A stretch of 64,000 bases of DNA from Hominenteromicrobium mulieris (GCF_020687165.1 NZ_JAJEQC010000005.1); one strand, 5' to 3'. Counted from the first letter of the stretch, positions 33,201 through 42,935 are shown. Made by a program: numbers and translations. The notes: a model not told the origin generated them from the letters alone.

Positions 33201-33454
33201 ACGCTAATTTGGGGATGACGTGATTTTTGCGAAGGGATTTACAGAAAGTTTCGGTAAACTTTCCTTTTTCCGACACTGTATTTAACGCGGGGGCAGTATA
33301 CTGAAAACACAGAATGCACGGGGAACGCCGCAAGTGGGCTGAAATGCGGCGGAAAAGCTTGCCTTTATGTGGGCTTTATCGGTGGTTAGTTATTGAAACT
33401 ATACAAACCGAAGTGAGTTTTCATGGGTTATTGTTAGAAATTAGCTAAAAACCC

Positions 33455-33482
33455 TTGAACTTTTTTCTTGTTGTGGTATTAT
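33455..33482 (+). promoter_or_regulatory. Glycogen operon promoter
   Basis: TTGAAC (33455-33460) and TATTAT (33477-33482), 16-base spacing, about 165 bases before glgB. The leader shows no obvious riboswitch. Confidence 0.6.
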
Positions 33483-33650
33483 TAGTATGAACATTGGTGC
33501 AGAGCGTCTTTTATTAAATTGAACGGCACGGAAAATAGGAAAATAAGACGCTGTGCGGCAAAAAATTCGGACGGACTGCGGGTGCAAAAATGAGAATGGC
33601 ATGCACCGCCGGCGTTTGCCGGGCTGTTCCGAATGGAAAGGACAGGACGT

Positions 33651-35654
33651 ATGAGTGAGATGATAAACAAAACGGCGCCGGAAGGCAATGTTCCGCTTTA
33701 TTTGTTCCGCAGCGGCAAAAACAGCCATTCCTACGAATACATGGGTGTGCACAACACGATAAAGGACGGAAAGGCATGCACCGTGTGCCGCGTATGGGCG
33801 CCGAACGCGCAGGCAGTTGCCATTACCGGTGATTTCTGTGAATGGAATCCGGAAAAGTATCCGCTTACAAAGATCGACGACGCGGTTTGGGAGGGCTATA
33901 CGGACGAACCCTTAAAGGAATTTGACGCGTATAAGCTCGTCATTACGGCGGAGGACGGCACGGTGACGTATAAGTCCGACCCGTATGCGTTCCACGCAGA
34001 GACACGTCCGGGCACGGCTTCCCGCTACTACGACATTTCGGGGTACAAGTGGAACGACGGCCGCTGGTTTGAGCACAAGAAAAAATACCCGCATTATAAC
34101 CAGCCGGTGAACATCTACGAGATGCACGCAGGCTCCTGGCGCAAATATGCGGACGGCAGCGTGTTCTCTTACGACAAGCTCGGCGACGAGCTGATCCCGT
34201 ATGTGCAGGAAATGGGCTTTACGCACATTGAGTTGATGCCGTTGACGGAATACCCGTTCGACGCTTCCTGGGGCTACCAAGTGACAGGCTACTTTGCGCC
34301 GACCTCCCGCTACGGCACGCCGAAGGACTTTATGCGCTTTATCGACCGCTGCCACCAAGCGGGCATCGGCGTGATTATGGACTGGGTGCCGGGACACTTC
34401 CCGCGCGACGAGGCCGGCCTTGCGAAATTTGACGGCATGCCGTGCTATGAATATGCAGACCCGAGAAAGGGCGAGCACAAGGAGTGGGGCACGCTGGTGT
34501 TTGACTATGGCCGCACGGAAGTCATCAGCTTTTTGATGAGCAGCGCACTGTTCTGGGTGAAGGAATACCACATTGACGGCTTGCGCGTGGACGCTGTGGC
34601 CTCAATGCTGTACCTTGACTACAACCGCAAGGACGGCGAGTGGATCCCGAATAAGAACGGCGGCAAGGAAAATCTGGAGGCCATTGCGTTCTTACAAAGA
34701 CTGAACGAGGCGATTTTCGCCGAGGTGCCGGAGGTCATGATGATTGCCGAAGAAAGCACCGCGTGGCCGATGGTGACGAAGCCGACTTACATGGGCGGTC
34801 TCGGATTCAATTATAAATGGAACATGGGCTGGATGAACGACATGTTGCGCTACATGTCTTTGGATCCGCTATTTAGAAAGGGCAACCACAACAGCCTGAC
34901 GTTCTCGTTCTTCTATGCGTTCTCCGAGAATTTCATTTTGCCGATCTCGCACGATGAGGTCGTTTACGGCAAGGGTTCTCTCTATAATAAGATGCCGGGC
35001 ACGCCGGAGGAAAAGGCTGCAGGCGTACGCTGCTTTGCGACCTACATGATGGCACACCCGGGCAAAAAATTGCAGTTTATGGGCACGGAATTCTCGCAGC
35101 ACGACGAGTGGAACTTTAACGAAGAACTCGAGTGGAATTTGCTGCAATACCCTGAGCACCAGATGGCGCAGACGTTCTTTAAAAAGCTCAACGCGTTCTA
35201 CCTCGGCCGTTCCGAGCTGTGGGAGATCGATTTCTCGTGGGAGGGCTTCTCGTGGATCTCGAACGACGACGACAGCCAGAGCGTTATTGCGTTCCGCCGC
35301 TTTGACCGCGAGGGCAACGAGCTGATTGCCGTGTGCAATTTCCTGCCGGTCCGCCGCGAGAATTACTGCATCGGCGTGCCGTACGCGGGCGTTTACGAAG
35401 AGGTGTTTACCTCCGACGCTGCGGAGTTTGGCGGCACGGGCTTTACGAACGGCAACAACATACGCACCGTGGATGAAGCGATGCACGGCTTTGAGCAGAG
35501 CATTTCGCTGACGCTGCCGGAGAACACGGTATTCTTCCTGCGCTGCAAGCGCAAGGCGGCAAAGAAGCCTGCCGCGAAGACGACAAAGACGACGGCAAAA
35601 AAGCCCGCGGCCAAAAAGGCGGCCGGCACAAAAGCCGCAAAGAAAAAAGCCTGA
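33651..35654 (+). CDS. glgB: 1,4-alpha-glucan branching enzyme
   Basis: A 667-residue GH13 enzyme that makes alpha-1,6 branches in glycogen. ATG 33651 is preferred to an in-frame ATG at 33633 because GGAAAGGACAGG lies just before it. An N-terminal CBM48 domain (VWAPNAQAVAITGDFCEWNP) is followed by the catalytic barrel with DGLRVDAVASML (nucleophile Asp), AEES (acid Glu) and ISHDEV. The last about 35 residues are an unusual Lys/Ala/Pro tail (KKPAAKTTKTTAKKPAAKKA) not needed for catalysis. First gene of glgB-glgC-glgD-glgA. Confidence 0.94.
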   Translation: MSEMINKTAPEGNVPLYLFRSGKNSHSYEYMGVHNTIKDGKACTVCRVWAPNAQAVAITGDFCEWNPEKYPLTKIDDAVWEGYTDEPLKEFDAYKLVITAEDGTVTYKSDPYAFHAETRPGTASRYYDISGYKWNDGRWFEHKKKYPHYNQPVNIYEMHAGSWRKYADGSVFSYDKLGDELIPYVQEMGFTHIELMPLTEYPFDASWGYQVTGYFAPTSRYGTPKDFMRFIDRCHQAGIGVIMDWVPGHFPRDEAGLAKFDGMPCYEYADPRKGEHKEWGTLVFDYGRTEVISFLMSSALFWVKEYHIDGLRVDAVASMLYLDYNRKDGEWIPNKNGGKENLEAIAFLQRLNEAIFAEVPEVMMIAEESTAWPMVTKPTYMGGLGFNYKWNMGWMNDMLRYMSLDPLFRKGNHNSLTFSFFYAFSENFILPISHDEVVYGKGSLYNKMPGTPEEKAAGVRCFATYMMAHPGKKLQFMGTEFSQHDEWNFNEELEWNLLQYPEHQMAQTFFKKLNAFYLGRSELWEIDFSWEGFSWISNDDDSQSVIAFRRFDREGNELIAVCNFLPVRRENYCIGVPYAGVYEEVFTSDAAEFGGTGFTNGNNIRTVDEAMHGFEQSISLTLPENTVFFLRCKRKAAKKPAAKTTKTTAKKPAAKKAAGTKAAKKKA

Positions 35655-35734
35655 TTCATTTTACATGAAACAATATACGGGCGGCGGCAAAATGCCGGAA
35701 CGCTCGAAATCTACCAGAGAGGGGATCATCAGTC

Positions 35735-36943
35735 ATGTTACCTAAGCAAGAAGTAGTTGCAATGCTGCTGGCAGGCGGCCGTGGCAGCCGTCTCGGTGTT
35801 CTTACCAAGAACCTCGCAAAGCCGGCTGTTCCGTTTGGAGGCAAGTACCGTATTATCGACTTTCCGCTTTCCAACTGTGTGAACTCCGGCATTGAGACCG
35901 TGGGTGTTCTGACACAGTATCAGCCGCTCGAGCTGAACGAATACATCGGTTCCGGCCAGCCGTGGGATCTCGACAGTATGAACGCCGGCGTACATATTTT
36001 GCAGCCGTACGAGCAGAGCAGCGGCTCTGACTGGTACAAGGGCACGGCAAATGCCATTTACCAGAATATACCGTTTATTGAGCGCTACAACCCGGATTAC
36101 GTGGTTGTGCTGAGCGGCGACCACATCTACAAGATGGATTACTCCAAGATGATTGCGTATCACAAGGAGCACGATGCGGCCTGCACCATCGCCGTTTACG
36201 AAGTGCCGATGGAGGAGGCTTCCCGCTTCGGTATTCTGAACACGAACCCGGACGGCTCTATTTACGAATTTGACGAGAAGCCGGCTGTGCCGAAGAGCAA
36301 CAAGGCTTCCATGGGCATTTACGTCTTCTCCTGGAAGAAGCTGCGCGCGTATCTGGAGGCGGACGAGAAGGACCCGAATTCCTCGAATGACTTCGGTAAG
36401 GATGTGCTGCCCACCATGCTGAACGCAGGCGAGCGTATGTTTGCGTACCGCTTTGAGGGCTACTGGAAGGACGTCGGCACGATTGACAGCCTGTGGGAAT
36501 CCAATATGGACCTTTTGAACCCGAAGGCCGGTCTTGACCTTTCCCGCGAAGACTGGAAAATTTATTCCAGAAACCCGGTCATGCCGCCGCATTACATTGC
36601 AAAGGGCGCAAAGGTGCAGAACTCACTCGTAGCAGAGGGCTGCAACGTATACGGCAATCTTGAGTTCTCCGTATTGTTCCACGGCGTTTATGTGGCGCCG
36701 ACCGCGACTGTGACGGACTCCATCGTGATGCCGGGCGCTGTGATTGAAGAAGGTGCGAAGGTGCAGTATGCGATCGTGGCGGAGAACGCTGTCATCGGCA
36801 AGAACTGCGTCATCGGTAAACGCCCGGAGGACATGGAAAACAGAGACGATTGGGGCGTGGCGGTCGTAGGCCCGGACTGCAAGCTCTCTGAGGGCACCGT
36901 TGTGGCGCCGAAGGAAATGATCGATAAGGAGGCGCAGGCATAA
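35735..36943 (+). CDS. glgC: Glucose-1-phosphate adenylyltransferase, catalytic subunit
   Basis: A 402-residue enzyme that makes ADP-glucose from glucose-1-phosphate and ATP, the committed step of glycogen synthesis. The pyrophosphorylase signature AGGRGSRLGVLTKNLAKPAV opens the protein. PFGGKYRIIDFPLSNC, the VVLSGDHIYKMDY metal site and a C-terminal left-handed beta-helix follow. AGAGAGGGG precedes the ATG. The stop overlaps the glgD start (TAATG), so the two subunits should be made in equal amounts. Confidence 0.95.
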   Translation: MLPKQEVVAMLLAGGRGSRLGVLTKNLAKPAVPFGGKYRIIDFPLSNCVNSGIETVGVLTQYQPLELNEYIGSGQPWDLDSMNAGVHILQPYEQSSGSDWYKGTANAIYQNIPFIERYNPDYVVVLSGDHIYKMDYSKMIAYHKEHDAACTIAVYEVPMEEASRFGILNTNPDGSIYEFDEKPAVPKSNKASMGIYVFSWKKLRAYLEADEKDPNSSNDFGKDVLPTMLNAGERMFAYRFEGYWKDVGTIDSLWESNMDLLNPKAGLDLSREDWKIYSRNPVMPPHYIAKGAKVQNSLVAEGCNVYGNLEFSVLFHGVYVAPTATVTDSIVMPGAVIEEGAKVQYAIVAENAVIGKNCVIGKRPEDMENRDDWGVAVVGPDCKLSEGTVVAPKEMIDKEAQA

Positions 36944-38055
36944 TGTTTGGAAATAATGTTTTGGGCATCATCTTTGCCTATGCACACGAAGAAAGAGTAC
37001 GCGACCTGACAGAGCTGCGCGTGATGGCTTCCGTGCCGTTCGGCGGCCGTTACCGTTTGATTGACTTCACCCTCTCCAACATGGTGAACTCCGGCCTCAA
37101 CAAGGTCGGCATCATCACGGAGGATAACTACCAGTCCTTGATGGACCACCTCGGCTCCGGCAAGGCATGGGACCTTTCGAGAAAGCGCGAGGGTCTGTAC
37201 CTGCTGCCGCCGTTCGGCAAATCGACTTCGAGAACCGACGGCAAGATCGAATCGCTCGATTCCATTCGCCGCTTCCTGAAAAATTCCCTTGAGGAATATG
37301 TGATTCTCTCCGATTGCGATATGGTCTGCAATATCGATTACCGCGAGGCACTGGAGCAGCATGTGCGCCAGAACGCGGACATTACGGTCATTTACCGCCA
37401 TGGTACTTCGCCGGACGTAGACCGCAACAACATCTATATGGTAGACCCTGAGAACCGCATTCGCGAGCTGCTTCTGCACCGCGGAAGCGAGCACGGTGTG
37501 AATTACGGCATCGGCATGTATATCCTTAGCCGCGAACTGCTGCTTCAGCTCGTTGAAGGATGCATGAGCCGCAACGAATATGACTTTGATAAAGATATGG
37601 TTCAGCGCGTAATTCCCGAACTGCGCGTGATGGGTTATGAATTTAAGGGCATTGCATATCAAATTTCCTCGTTTGAAGCGTACTTTAACGCTAACATGGG
37701 TTTGATGGATCCGCGCGTGCGCGCAGAGCTGTTTAATCCGAACCGCCCGATCTACACGAAGGTGCGCGATGATATGCCGGCGAAATACGGTTTGAATTCG
37801 TATGCCACCAACTGTCTTGTTGCAGACGGCTGCGTGATAGACGGTGAAGTGGAAAATTGTGTGCTGTTCCGCGGCGTGAAGATCGGCAAAGGCGCGAAGG
37901 TCCGCAACTGCGTTATCATGCAGGACACGGTCATCGGCGCGAACAGTCGGCTCGATTATGTTGTGGCGGACAAGAACGTGGAGATTGAAGAGAACCGCAC
38001 GCTGATGGGCTATCAGACCTACCCGGTGTACATTGCAAAGGAAAGCAAGGTCTAA
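36943..38055 (+). CDS. glgD: ADP-glucose pyrophosphorylase regulatory-type subunit GlgD
   Basis: A 370-residue paralogue of GlgC. It keeps SVPFGGRYRLIDFTLSNMVN and the C-terminal beta-helix but lacks the AGGxGxRL nucleotide loop, so it is probably non-catalytic alone and modulates GlgC, as in Bacillus and other Firmicutes. It is coupled to glgC by a one-base overlap. Confidence 0.93.
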   Translation: MFGNNVLGIIFAYAHEERVRDLTELRVMASVPFGGRYRLIDFTLSNMVNSGLNKVGIITEDNYQSLMDHLGSGKAWDLSRKREGLYLLPPFGKSTSRTDGKIESLDSIRRFLKNSLEEYVILSDCDMVCNIDYREALEQHVRQNADITVIYRHGTSPDVDRNNIYMVDPENRIRELLLHRGSEHGVNYGIGMYILSRELLLQLVEGCMSRNEYDFDKDMVQRVIPELRVMGYEFKGIAYQISSFEAYFNANMGLMDPRVRAELFNPNRPIYTKVRDDMPAKYGLNSYATNCLVADGCVIDGEVENCVLFRGVKIGKGAKVRNCVIMQDTVIGANSRLDYVVADKNVEIEENRTLMGYQTYPVYIAKESKV

Positions 38056-38097
38056 GCTGCCCCGAAAAACGAAGGAAAGGAAAGCGGTGTAATTGAT

Positions 38098-39525
38098 ATG
38101 AAAGTTTTGTTTTGTGCCAGTGAAGCGTTGCCTTTTGCCGCAACGGGCGGCCTTGCAGACGTAGCGGGTTCTTTGCCGCAGGCGCTGCGCGCACGTCTGA
38201 TTGGCTGCCGCGTGGTGATGCCGCTGTATGAAAGCGTGCCGCAGGAATTGCGCGACAACATGAAGTTTTTAACAAGCATCAGTGTGCCGGTGGCTTGGCG
38301 TCGCCAGTATTGCGGTATTTTTGAGGCGAAGGTAGGCAATGTCATTTACTACCTCATCGATAACCAGTACTACTTTAAGCGCCAAGGACTTTACGGTCAC
38401 TTTGACGACGCGGAGCGCTTTGCGTTCTTCTCCCGTGCCGTTTTGGAGATGCTGCCGTACATTGAATTTAAACCTGATGTGATCCACGCGAACGACTGGC
38501 AGACTGCGCTGGTGCCGATCTACTACCGTTTGTTCTATGCAAATAACGACTGGTACAGCGGCATTAAGACGCTGTTCACCATTCACAATATCCAGTATCA
38601 GGGCCAGTATGGCTTTGAGATTCTGGAAGACGTTTTCGGTATTCCGAAGAGCGAGCAGAGCTTACTCGAATACAACGATTGCGTGAACCTGATGAAGGGC
38701 GCGATTGAGAGCGCGAACTGGGTCTCTACCGTGAGCCCGACGTACGCGAAGGAAATTCTTGATCCGTGGTTCGCCCACAAGCTGGACCCGATTTTGCGCG
38801 AGCGTGCCTGGAAGCTTTCCGGCATTTTGAACGGCATTGACGTGGTGGGCTATGACCCGGCGACGGACAAGAACCTGTATGAGACGTATGACGCAAAGCA
38901 CCTGGAGGGCAAAGCCGTCAACAAGGCAAAGCTGCAGGAGCGCCTCGGCCTTGCCGTTGACCCGGATGTGCCGCTCATCGGTATGGTAACGCGCCTTGTC
39001 TCCCACAAGGGCCTTGACCTTGTAAAGGGCGGCGTGGACAACATCATGACGTACTCGAACGCGCAGTTTGTGGTCCTTGGCAGCGGCGACTGGGAGTATG
39101 AGCAGTTCTTTAAAGAGATGCAGGCGAAGTATCCGGGCAGATTTGTGCTGTGCCAGGGCTTTGTGCCGGAGCTTGCGCGCAAGATCTACGGCGGCTCCGA
39201 TATTTTCCTGATGCCGAGCAAGAGCGAGCCGTGCGGTCTTTCACAGATGGTGGCGCTGCGCTACGGTTCCATTCCGGTCGTACGCGAAACGGGCGGCCTG
39301 AAGGACTCCATTACGGACAGCGGCGACGGCAAGGGCAACGGCTTCACGTTCCAGACGTATGACACGCAGGATATGCTGAACTCCGTGCACCGCGCGATCT
39401 ACGCGTATAACGAGAGCAAGGACGGCTGGAAGGTGCTTGTGGAGCGCGCAATGGCGTGCGACAACAGCTGGGGCCGCTCCGCAAACGATTACATTCGTTT
39501 GTATAAGCAGCTCATCAACAGCTGA
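38098..39525 (+). CDS. glgA: Glycogen synthase (ADP-glucose type, GT5)
   Basis: A 475-residue GT5 enzyme that extends alpha-1,4-glucan with ADP-glucose. The N terminus is SEALPFAATGGLADVAGSLP. The usual Lys of the KxGGL motif is Ala here, a variant I believe recurs in clostridial GlgA. C-terminal donor-site residues appear in MPSKSEPCGLSQMVALRYG and ETGGL. AAAGGAAAG precedes the ATG. Last gene of the glycogen operon, 42 bases after glgD. Confidence 0.94.
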   Translation: MKVLFCASEALPFAATGGLADVAGSLPQALRARLIGCRVVMPLYESVPQELRDNMKFLTSISVPVAWRRQYCGIFEAKVGNVIYYLIDNQYYFKRQGLYGHFDDAERFAFFSRAVLEMLPYIEFKPDVIHANDWQTALVPIYYRLFYANNDWYSGIKTLFTIHNIQYQGQYGFEILEDVFGIPKSEQSLLEYNDCVNLMKGAIESANWVSTVSPTYAKEILDPWFAHKLDPILRERAWKLSGILNGIDVVGYDPATDKNLYETYDAKHLEGKAVNKAKLQERLGLAVDPDVPLIGMVTRLVSHKGLDLVKGGVDNIMTYSNAQFVVLGSGDWEYEQFFKEMQAKYPGRFVLCQGFVPELARKIYGGSDIFLMPSKSEPCGLSQMVALRYGSIPVVRETGGLKDSITDSGDGKGNGFTFQTYDTQDMLNSVHRAIYAYNESKDGWKVLVERAMACDNSWGRSANDYIRLYKQLINS

Positions 39526-39596
39526 TCTTCTAAAACGTCTTTCGAGAAACAAGACGGCGTTTTGTACGACCGTTTGATTAGGTATTGTAGAAAATG

Positions 39597-39640
39597 AAAA
39601 ATGCCCTGCTTGTGTTTTTAAGCACAGGCAGGGCATTTTT
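39597..39640. terminator. Bidirectional terminator between glgA and the ferredoxin gene
   Basis: AAAATGCCCTGC pairs with GCAGGGCATTTT, with an inner TGTG/CACA stem; the A-run left and T-run right allow use in both directions. It ends both the glg operon and the minus-strand oxidoreductase operon. Confidence 0.85.
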
Positions 39641-39657
39641 GCGTTTTTATGTTTTGG

Positions 39658-39954
39658 TTATTTCTCTTCCGGGTAACGGACGGGGACAAACTTTGCGCGG
39701 TTCATGAGAGGGTGCTCGAGGCGGATGGCACCGTCGTGCGGGCACGCCATGACGCATGCGCCGCAGTAGTAGCACTCGCCGGGGTAGAGCACGATGGGGT
39801 GCTTGCCTTTTTCGGGCGAGGGGATGAGGATATCCACCTGACAGATGTTGACGCAGGCGTTGCAGCCGACGCATTTTGTTTCATCGTAAAGAATCGGGTG
39901 TGTGCTGCACGGCACGGGTTCTGCCGTGAGAATTTTGTTTTGAAGCTCGCTCAT
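39658..39954 (-). CDS. Ferredoxin, two [4Fe-4S] clusters (AprB-like)
   Basis: A 98-residue ferredoxin. CVGCNACVNIC and CYYCGACVMACP provide the ligands of two [4Fe-4S] clusters. Arrangement and size resemble the AprB subunit paired with AprA-like flavoproteins. The start overlaps the flavoprotein stop by 4 bases (ATGA), so the two proteins probably form one complex passing electrons to or from FAD. Confidence 0.88.
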   Translation of the reverse strand: MSELQNKILTAEPVPCSTHPILYDETKCVGCNACVNICQVDILIPSPEKGKHPIVLYPGECYYCGACVMACPHDGAIRLEHPLMNRAKFVPVRYPEEK

Positions 39955-41906
39955 TTCCGATACGCCCCCTTCTGCTCGGTTCTGATGTAATCCCCGTTGC
40001 GCTTTTCGTACTCGGTCTCGAGGTCGCCGAAATAGTAGAGCGGATGGCTGTCGTAGATGACTTCGCCGTTTTCTTGTCGGACGGTGATGAAGCGGCAGTC
40101 GCGCTCGGGGTCGGTCTCGGTGCTGTCCGTGCGCTTGAAAAACAGCGGCTCGGACGACGTTTTGCGGGAGAGGCAGGCGTGCAAAATTAACTTGGAGACG
40201 GTCAAAATATCAAAGACCTCGTGCGCGCGCATGAGCTCGTGCGGGTTTTTGCAGCTGATCTGCGGGACGATCTCGGTTTCAAAGCTTTCGAGCAGGTCGA
40301 GACCCTCATGCAAAAGCGCATCGCACTTTACGCCGCCGCAGTAGTTCTGCATGGCTTTGGAGATGGCCATGTTGAGTTCGCGCCAATCCATGCCGTCTTC
40401 GCGGCGGATGGGGGCGAGCAGGCGTTCACGCTCGGCTGCGGCTTCCGCTTCATTATAGTCGGGCAGGGTATTGAGTGCTTTGGCAGCTGCGGCGGCTTTG
40501 CGGCCGGCGTAGTAGCCCGTGGCGCAGGCGAAACCGGCGCAGTCCGAAGCGTAGAGCTGGTCGCCGGCGGCGTAGATGCCGTCGATGTTTGTTTTGAGGT
40601 CCCAATCGTGCCAAATGCCGCCCGGCGCGCCGAACAGCTGCCGTTCCTGCTCGAGAAAGTTTGCGGACTGCCAGCCCGTGCCATAGCTTTGCAGCATGTG
40701 CTTTTGGGGGTCAAAGCCGCGCTCTGTGTAATTTTTGAGGATCGGAATTTTTGTTTTGCCCTCTTCGCCGACCATCATGCCCCAGATGACGCGGCGCTCC
40801 GCGTCGGGCATACGGCTGAGGTCTGCGTAGAACGGCAGCTGGTAGCCGCGGCGCATGAGCTCTTCAAAATCGAGCGTTTCGGGGCCGCGGTACTCGTACT
40901 TCGGGTTATCGATGACGCCGCCCTTTAAGAAAAATTTCTGACCGGGAGCGGGGTAGTAGCGCTCGGAGACGGTTTTAAGCTCATTGCCGTCGCGGTCGAC
41001 GTAGGGGATTTCCACGCCGCGGGCGTCGACCATCGTTGCGGCATACCACGTGTTGTGGTTATTGCCTGCGCCGTAGGGCGGAAAGCTGCGGCCGGCGGCG
41101 GAGAACTCGCCCTTGACGGATTTTTCCATCATGGTGAACTCGATGCCGGCCTTGTAGCCCATGGCGTGGCCACTGCCGATGCTCTGCATAGGGCGGAACT
41201 CGCACAGGCCGGTCATATCCGGGTTAAAAAGCCAGACGCGCGCCGGGCGGCTCATGGTGAGAATGGTCTCTTTGGCGCGGAGGATGTAGAACTTGCCGGT
41301 GCGCACGTCCATGGCGCAGGCGCCCGCGCCATGCTTTTTGCCGTTCCGGGCGGTGGTGAGCAATGCGGTGGCTTCGGTGCGGTCAAGCACTTTCACGCCG
41401 AGGCGCAGAAGCTCCTTGAAAAGAGCGGGCTTAAAGGTGCTGCCCCAGACGCGCAGAGTGAATTTGTTTTTATAATCGTAGGCGAACATCAGCTTCGTTT
41501 CGTCATCGCGGAACTCTGCGCCCTTGAATTCATCGTCGGTGTCGCGGACTTTGCCGCCGAACGACTCAAGGTCTAACAGACGGTCGTAGCCCTCGCGGCA
41601 CTCGATGTAGTGCGCGATGCCGTTAGAGTAGCCGCACTGCTCATCGACGTACGCTTCGGCGATTTCCTTCGGCGTGACGGTGGAGCAGGGGTTCGTACAG
41701 GCGGATTCCCAATGGTCGAAACCGGTGCCTGCGCTGCCGCTGCGGGCGGTGGCACCTTTTTCCACTAAGATGACGGACTGTCCGCGCCGTGCCGCCGCGA
41801 TGGCGGCATAGCAGCCGGCAAGGCCGCCGCCGAGCACCAAAACGTCGCAGGAAAGCATTTCGGTGATGTCTAATTCATTTTTATATGGCCAGTTATAGGT
41901 CTGCAA
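39951..41906 (-). CDS. AprA/fumarate reductase-like FAD-dependent oxidoreductase
   Basis: A 651-residue flavoprotein. TTG at 41906 is chosen because AGGAGG lies eight bases before it, giving an N terminus MQTYNW. The FAD-binding Rossmann motif is DVLVLGGGLAGCYAAIAAAR. TARSGSAGTGFDHWESACTN and the late DGIYAAGDQLYASDCAGFAC resemble adenylylsulfate reductase alpha and related oxidoreductases. No sulfate activation genes (sat, aprM, qmo) are nearby, so sulfate respiration is not supported. The substrate is unknown. Confidence 0.8.
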   Translation of the reverse strand: MQTYNWPYKNELDITEMLSCDVLVLGGGLAGCYAAIAAARRGQSVILVEKGATARSGSAGTGFDHWESACTNPCSTVTPKEIAEAYVDEQCGYSNGIAHYIECREGYDRLLDLESFGGKVRDTDDEFKGAEFRDDETKLMFAYDYKNKFTLRVWGSTFKPALFKELLRLGVKVLDRTEATALLTTARNGKKHGAGACAMDVRTGKFYILRAKETILTMSRPARVWLFNPDMTGLCEFRPMQSIGSGHAMGYKAGIEFTMMEKSVKGEFSAAGRSFPPYGAGNNHNTWYAATMVDARGVEIPYVDRDGNELKTVSERYYPAPGQKFFLKGGVIDNPKYEYRGPETLDFEELMRRGYQLPFYADLSRMPDAERRVIWGMMVGEEGKTKIPILKNYTERGFDPQKHMLQSYGTGWQSANFLEQERQLFGAPGGIWHDWDLKTNIDGIYAAGDQLYASDCAGFACATGYYAGRKAAAAAKALNTLPDYNEAEAAAERERLLAPIRREDGMDWRELNMAISKAMQNYCGGVKCDALLHEGLDLLESFETEIVPQISCKNPHELMRAHEVFDILTVSKLILHACLSRKTSSEPLFFKRTDSTETDPERDCRFITVRQENGEVIYDSHPLYYFGDLETEYEKRNGDYIRTEQKGAYRK

Positions 41907-41955
41907 AGCAGATCCCTCCTTGTTTGAGTGTGAAAAGCGGAGCTTCAGCAAAGCT

Positions 41956-42624
41956 TTAGGCGGTGTGCGTCTTTTTATGCTTTGCGTGCCTGTATGCGAG
42001 CAGGCAGATGATGCTGCCCAGTACCATGAGCGCCAAGATCATCAAAGCACAGTGCATGAAAAAGGTATCGGGCAAAATGGTGATGACGGGGTCTGTCGCG
42101 GCATCGAAGATCCAATAGTTGTTATGGAAGACAATCTTATGGAATAGGACGAACACCGTTTCCCAGTTTAAGGCGATGAGTACACCGAGCGCTGCGGGAA
42201 TGGCGATCGTTAAAATGCCGGAAAGCAGCAGATACCCCGGGTTCTTTTTAAAATGGCGGTAGATGATGCCCGCAAGGCTCAAAATGCCGCTGATGATGAG
42301 TGTGATCTCAAAGACGCCGAACACGTTTTTGACTTCTTCAAAATGGATGCGGCCGCTCTCGCTCATGGCGAGCGTGGGGAAATTCAGGACCTTCGTGCCG
42401 AAAATGGAGTTGTAATCGATGAGCACGTTGTAGTTCTGCAAAATTTCCTCGCGCGGCAGGCCGGACATGGCGGTGATGTTTAAATGGTCAACGTCAAAAT
42501 AATAGAGCGGACGGAAATTGAGCGTGAAGACGACAGCGGCGCTGATGATGAACAGCACGAGCGCGACGGCGAGCACGATATTGAAAACGACCGCCAACGG
42601 GGATTTTTGAAGTTTATCAGACAC
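41956..42624 (-). CDS. DUF1461 (TIGR01906) integral membrane protein
   Basis: A 222-residue membrane protein. GTG 42624 is chosen because GGAGG precedes it; the longer frame lacks a ribosome site. There are four membrane segments: about 12-35, 100-122, 130-150 and 190-212. The extracellular loop between the first two (YYFDVDHLNITAMSGLPREE) is the family's conserved part. The function is unknown in the family. It lies 20 bases after a 30-residue small gene and 49 bases before the AprA-like gene. Confidence 0.75.
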   Translation of the reverse strand: MSDKLQKSPLAVVFNIVLAVALVLFIISAAVVFTLNFRPLYYFDVDHLNITAMSGLPREEILQNYNVLIDYNSIFGTKVLNFPTLAMSESGRIHFEEVKNVFGVFEITLIISGILSLAGIIYRHFKKNPGYLLLSGILTIAIPAALGVLIALNWETVFVLFHKIVFHNNYWIFDAATDPVITILPDTFFMHCALMILALMVLGSIICLLAYRHAKHKKTHTA

Positions 42625-42644
42625 GGGAAATACCTCCGAATTTT

Positions 42645-42737
42645 TTATCTTGCAAAGGCAGACCCGCACGGTGCTTTCTGCGGGGACATGCCCTCCGGGA
42701 TGGGCTTTTCAAATTTTTTTGTGGAGACAAACGTCAT
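42645..42737 (-). CDS. 30-aa small protein upstream of DUF1461 gene
   Basis: ATG 42737 follows AAAAAAGGAGGG at ideal spacing, and a plausible promoter (TTGCGA, 17 bases, TACCAT on the minus strand) lies upstream. The product begins MTFVSTKKFEKPIPEG and ends GSAFAR, with no membrane span. No family known to me. It could be a leader peptide or a real small protein; the tight spacing to the next gene supports translation. Confidence 0.5.
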   Translation of the reverse strand: MTFVSTKKFEKPIPEGMSPQKAPCGSAFAR

Positions 42738-42935
42738 ACGGTGTCCCTCCTTTTTTGAATTTATAGGAAACATGGTAGCACAATCCCTGCAAAATCGCAA
42801 GGAAAACGCGCAAAAGACTATTTGATAACGCGATACTGGCCGAAGCGCTGTCCGTTTGGCGTAAAGCAGATGACGCGTATGACGGAGATTAAGGATTGCT
42901 TCGGTGAATGCGTTTAAAAACAGGATAGATATGAG

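Noticed and set aside
33681..33696. Further copy of the ICE palindrome inside glgB
   Set aside because: GGCAATGTTCCG matches only the left part; the right arm is missing and the codons fit normal glgB sequence.
39951..41906. Dissimilatory sulfate reduction locus
   Set aside because: Only AprA/AprB-like genes are seen; the activation and electron-transfer genes that would be needed are absent.
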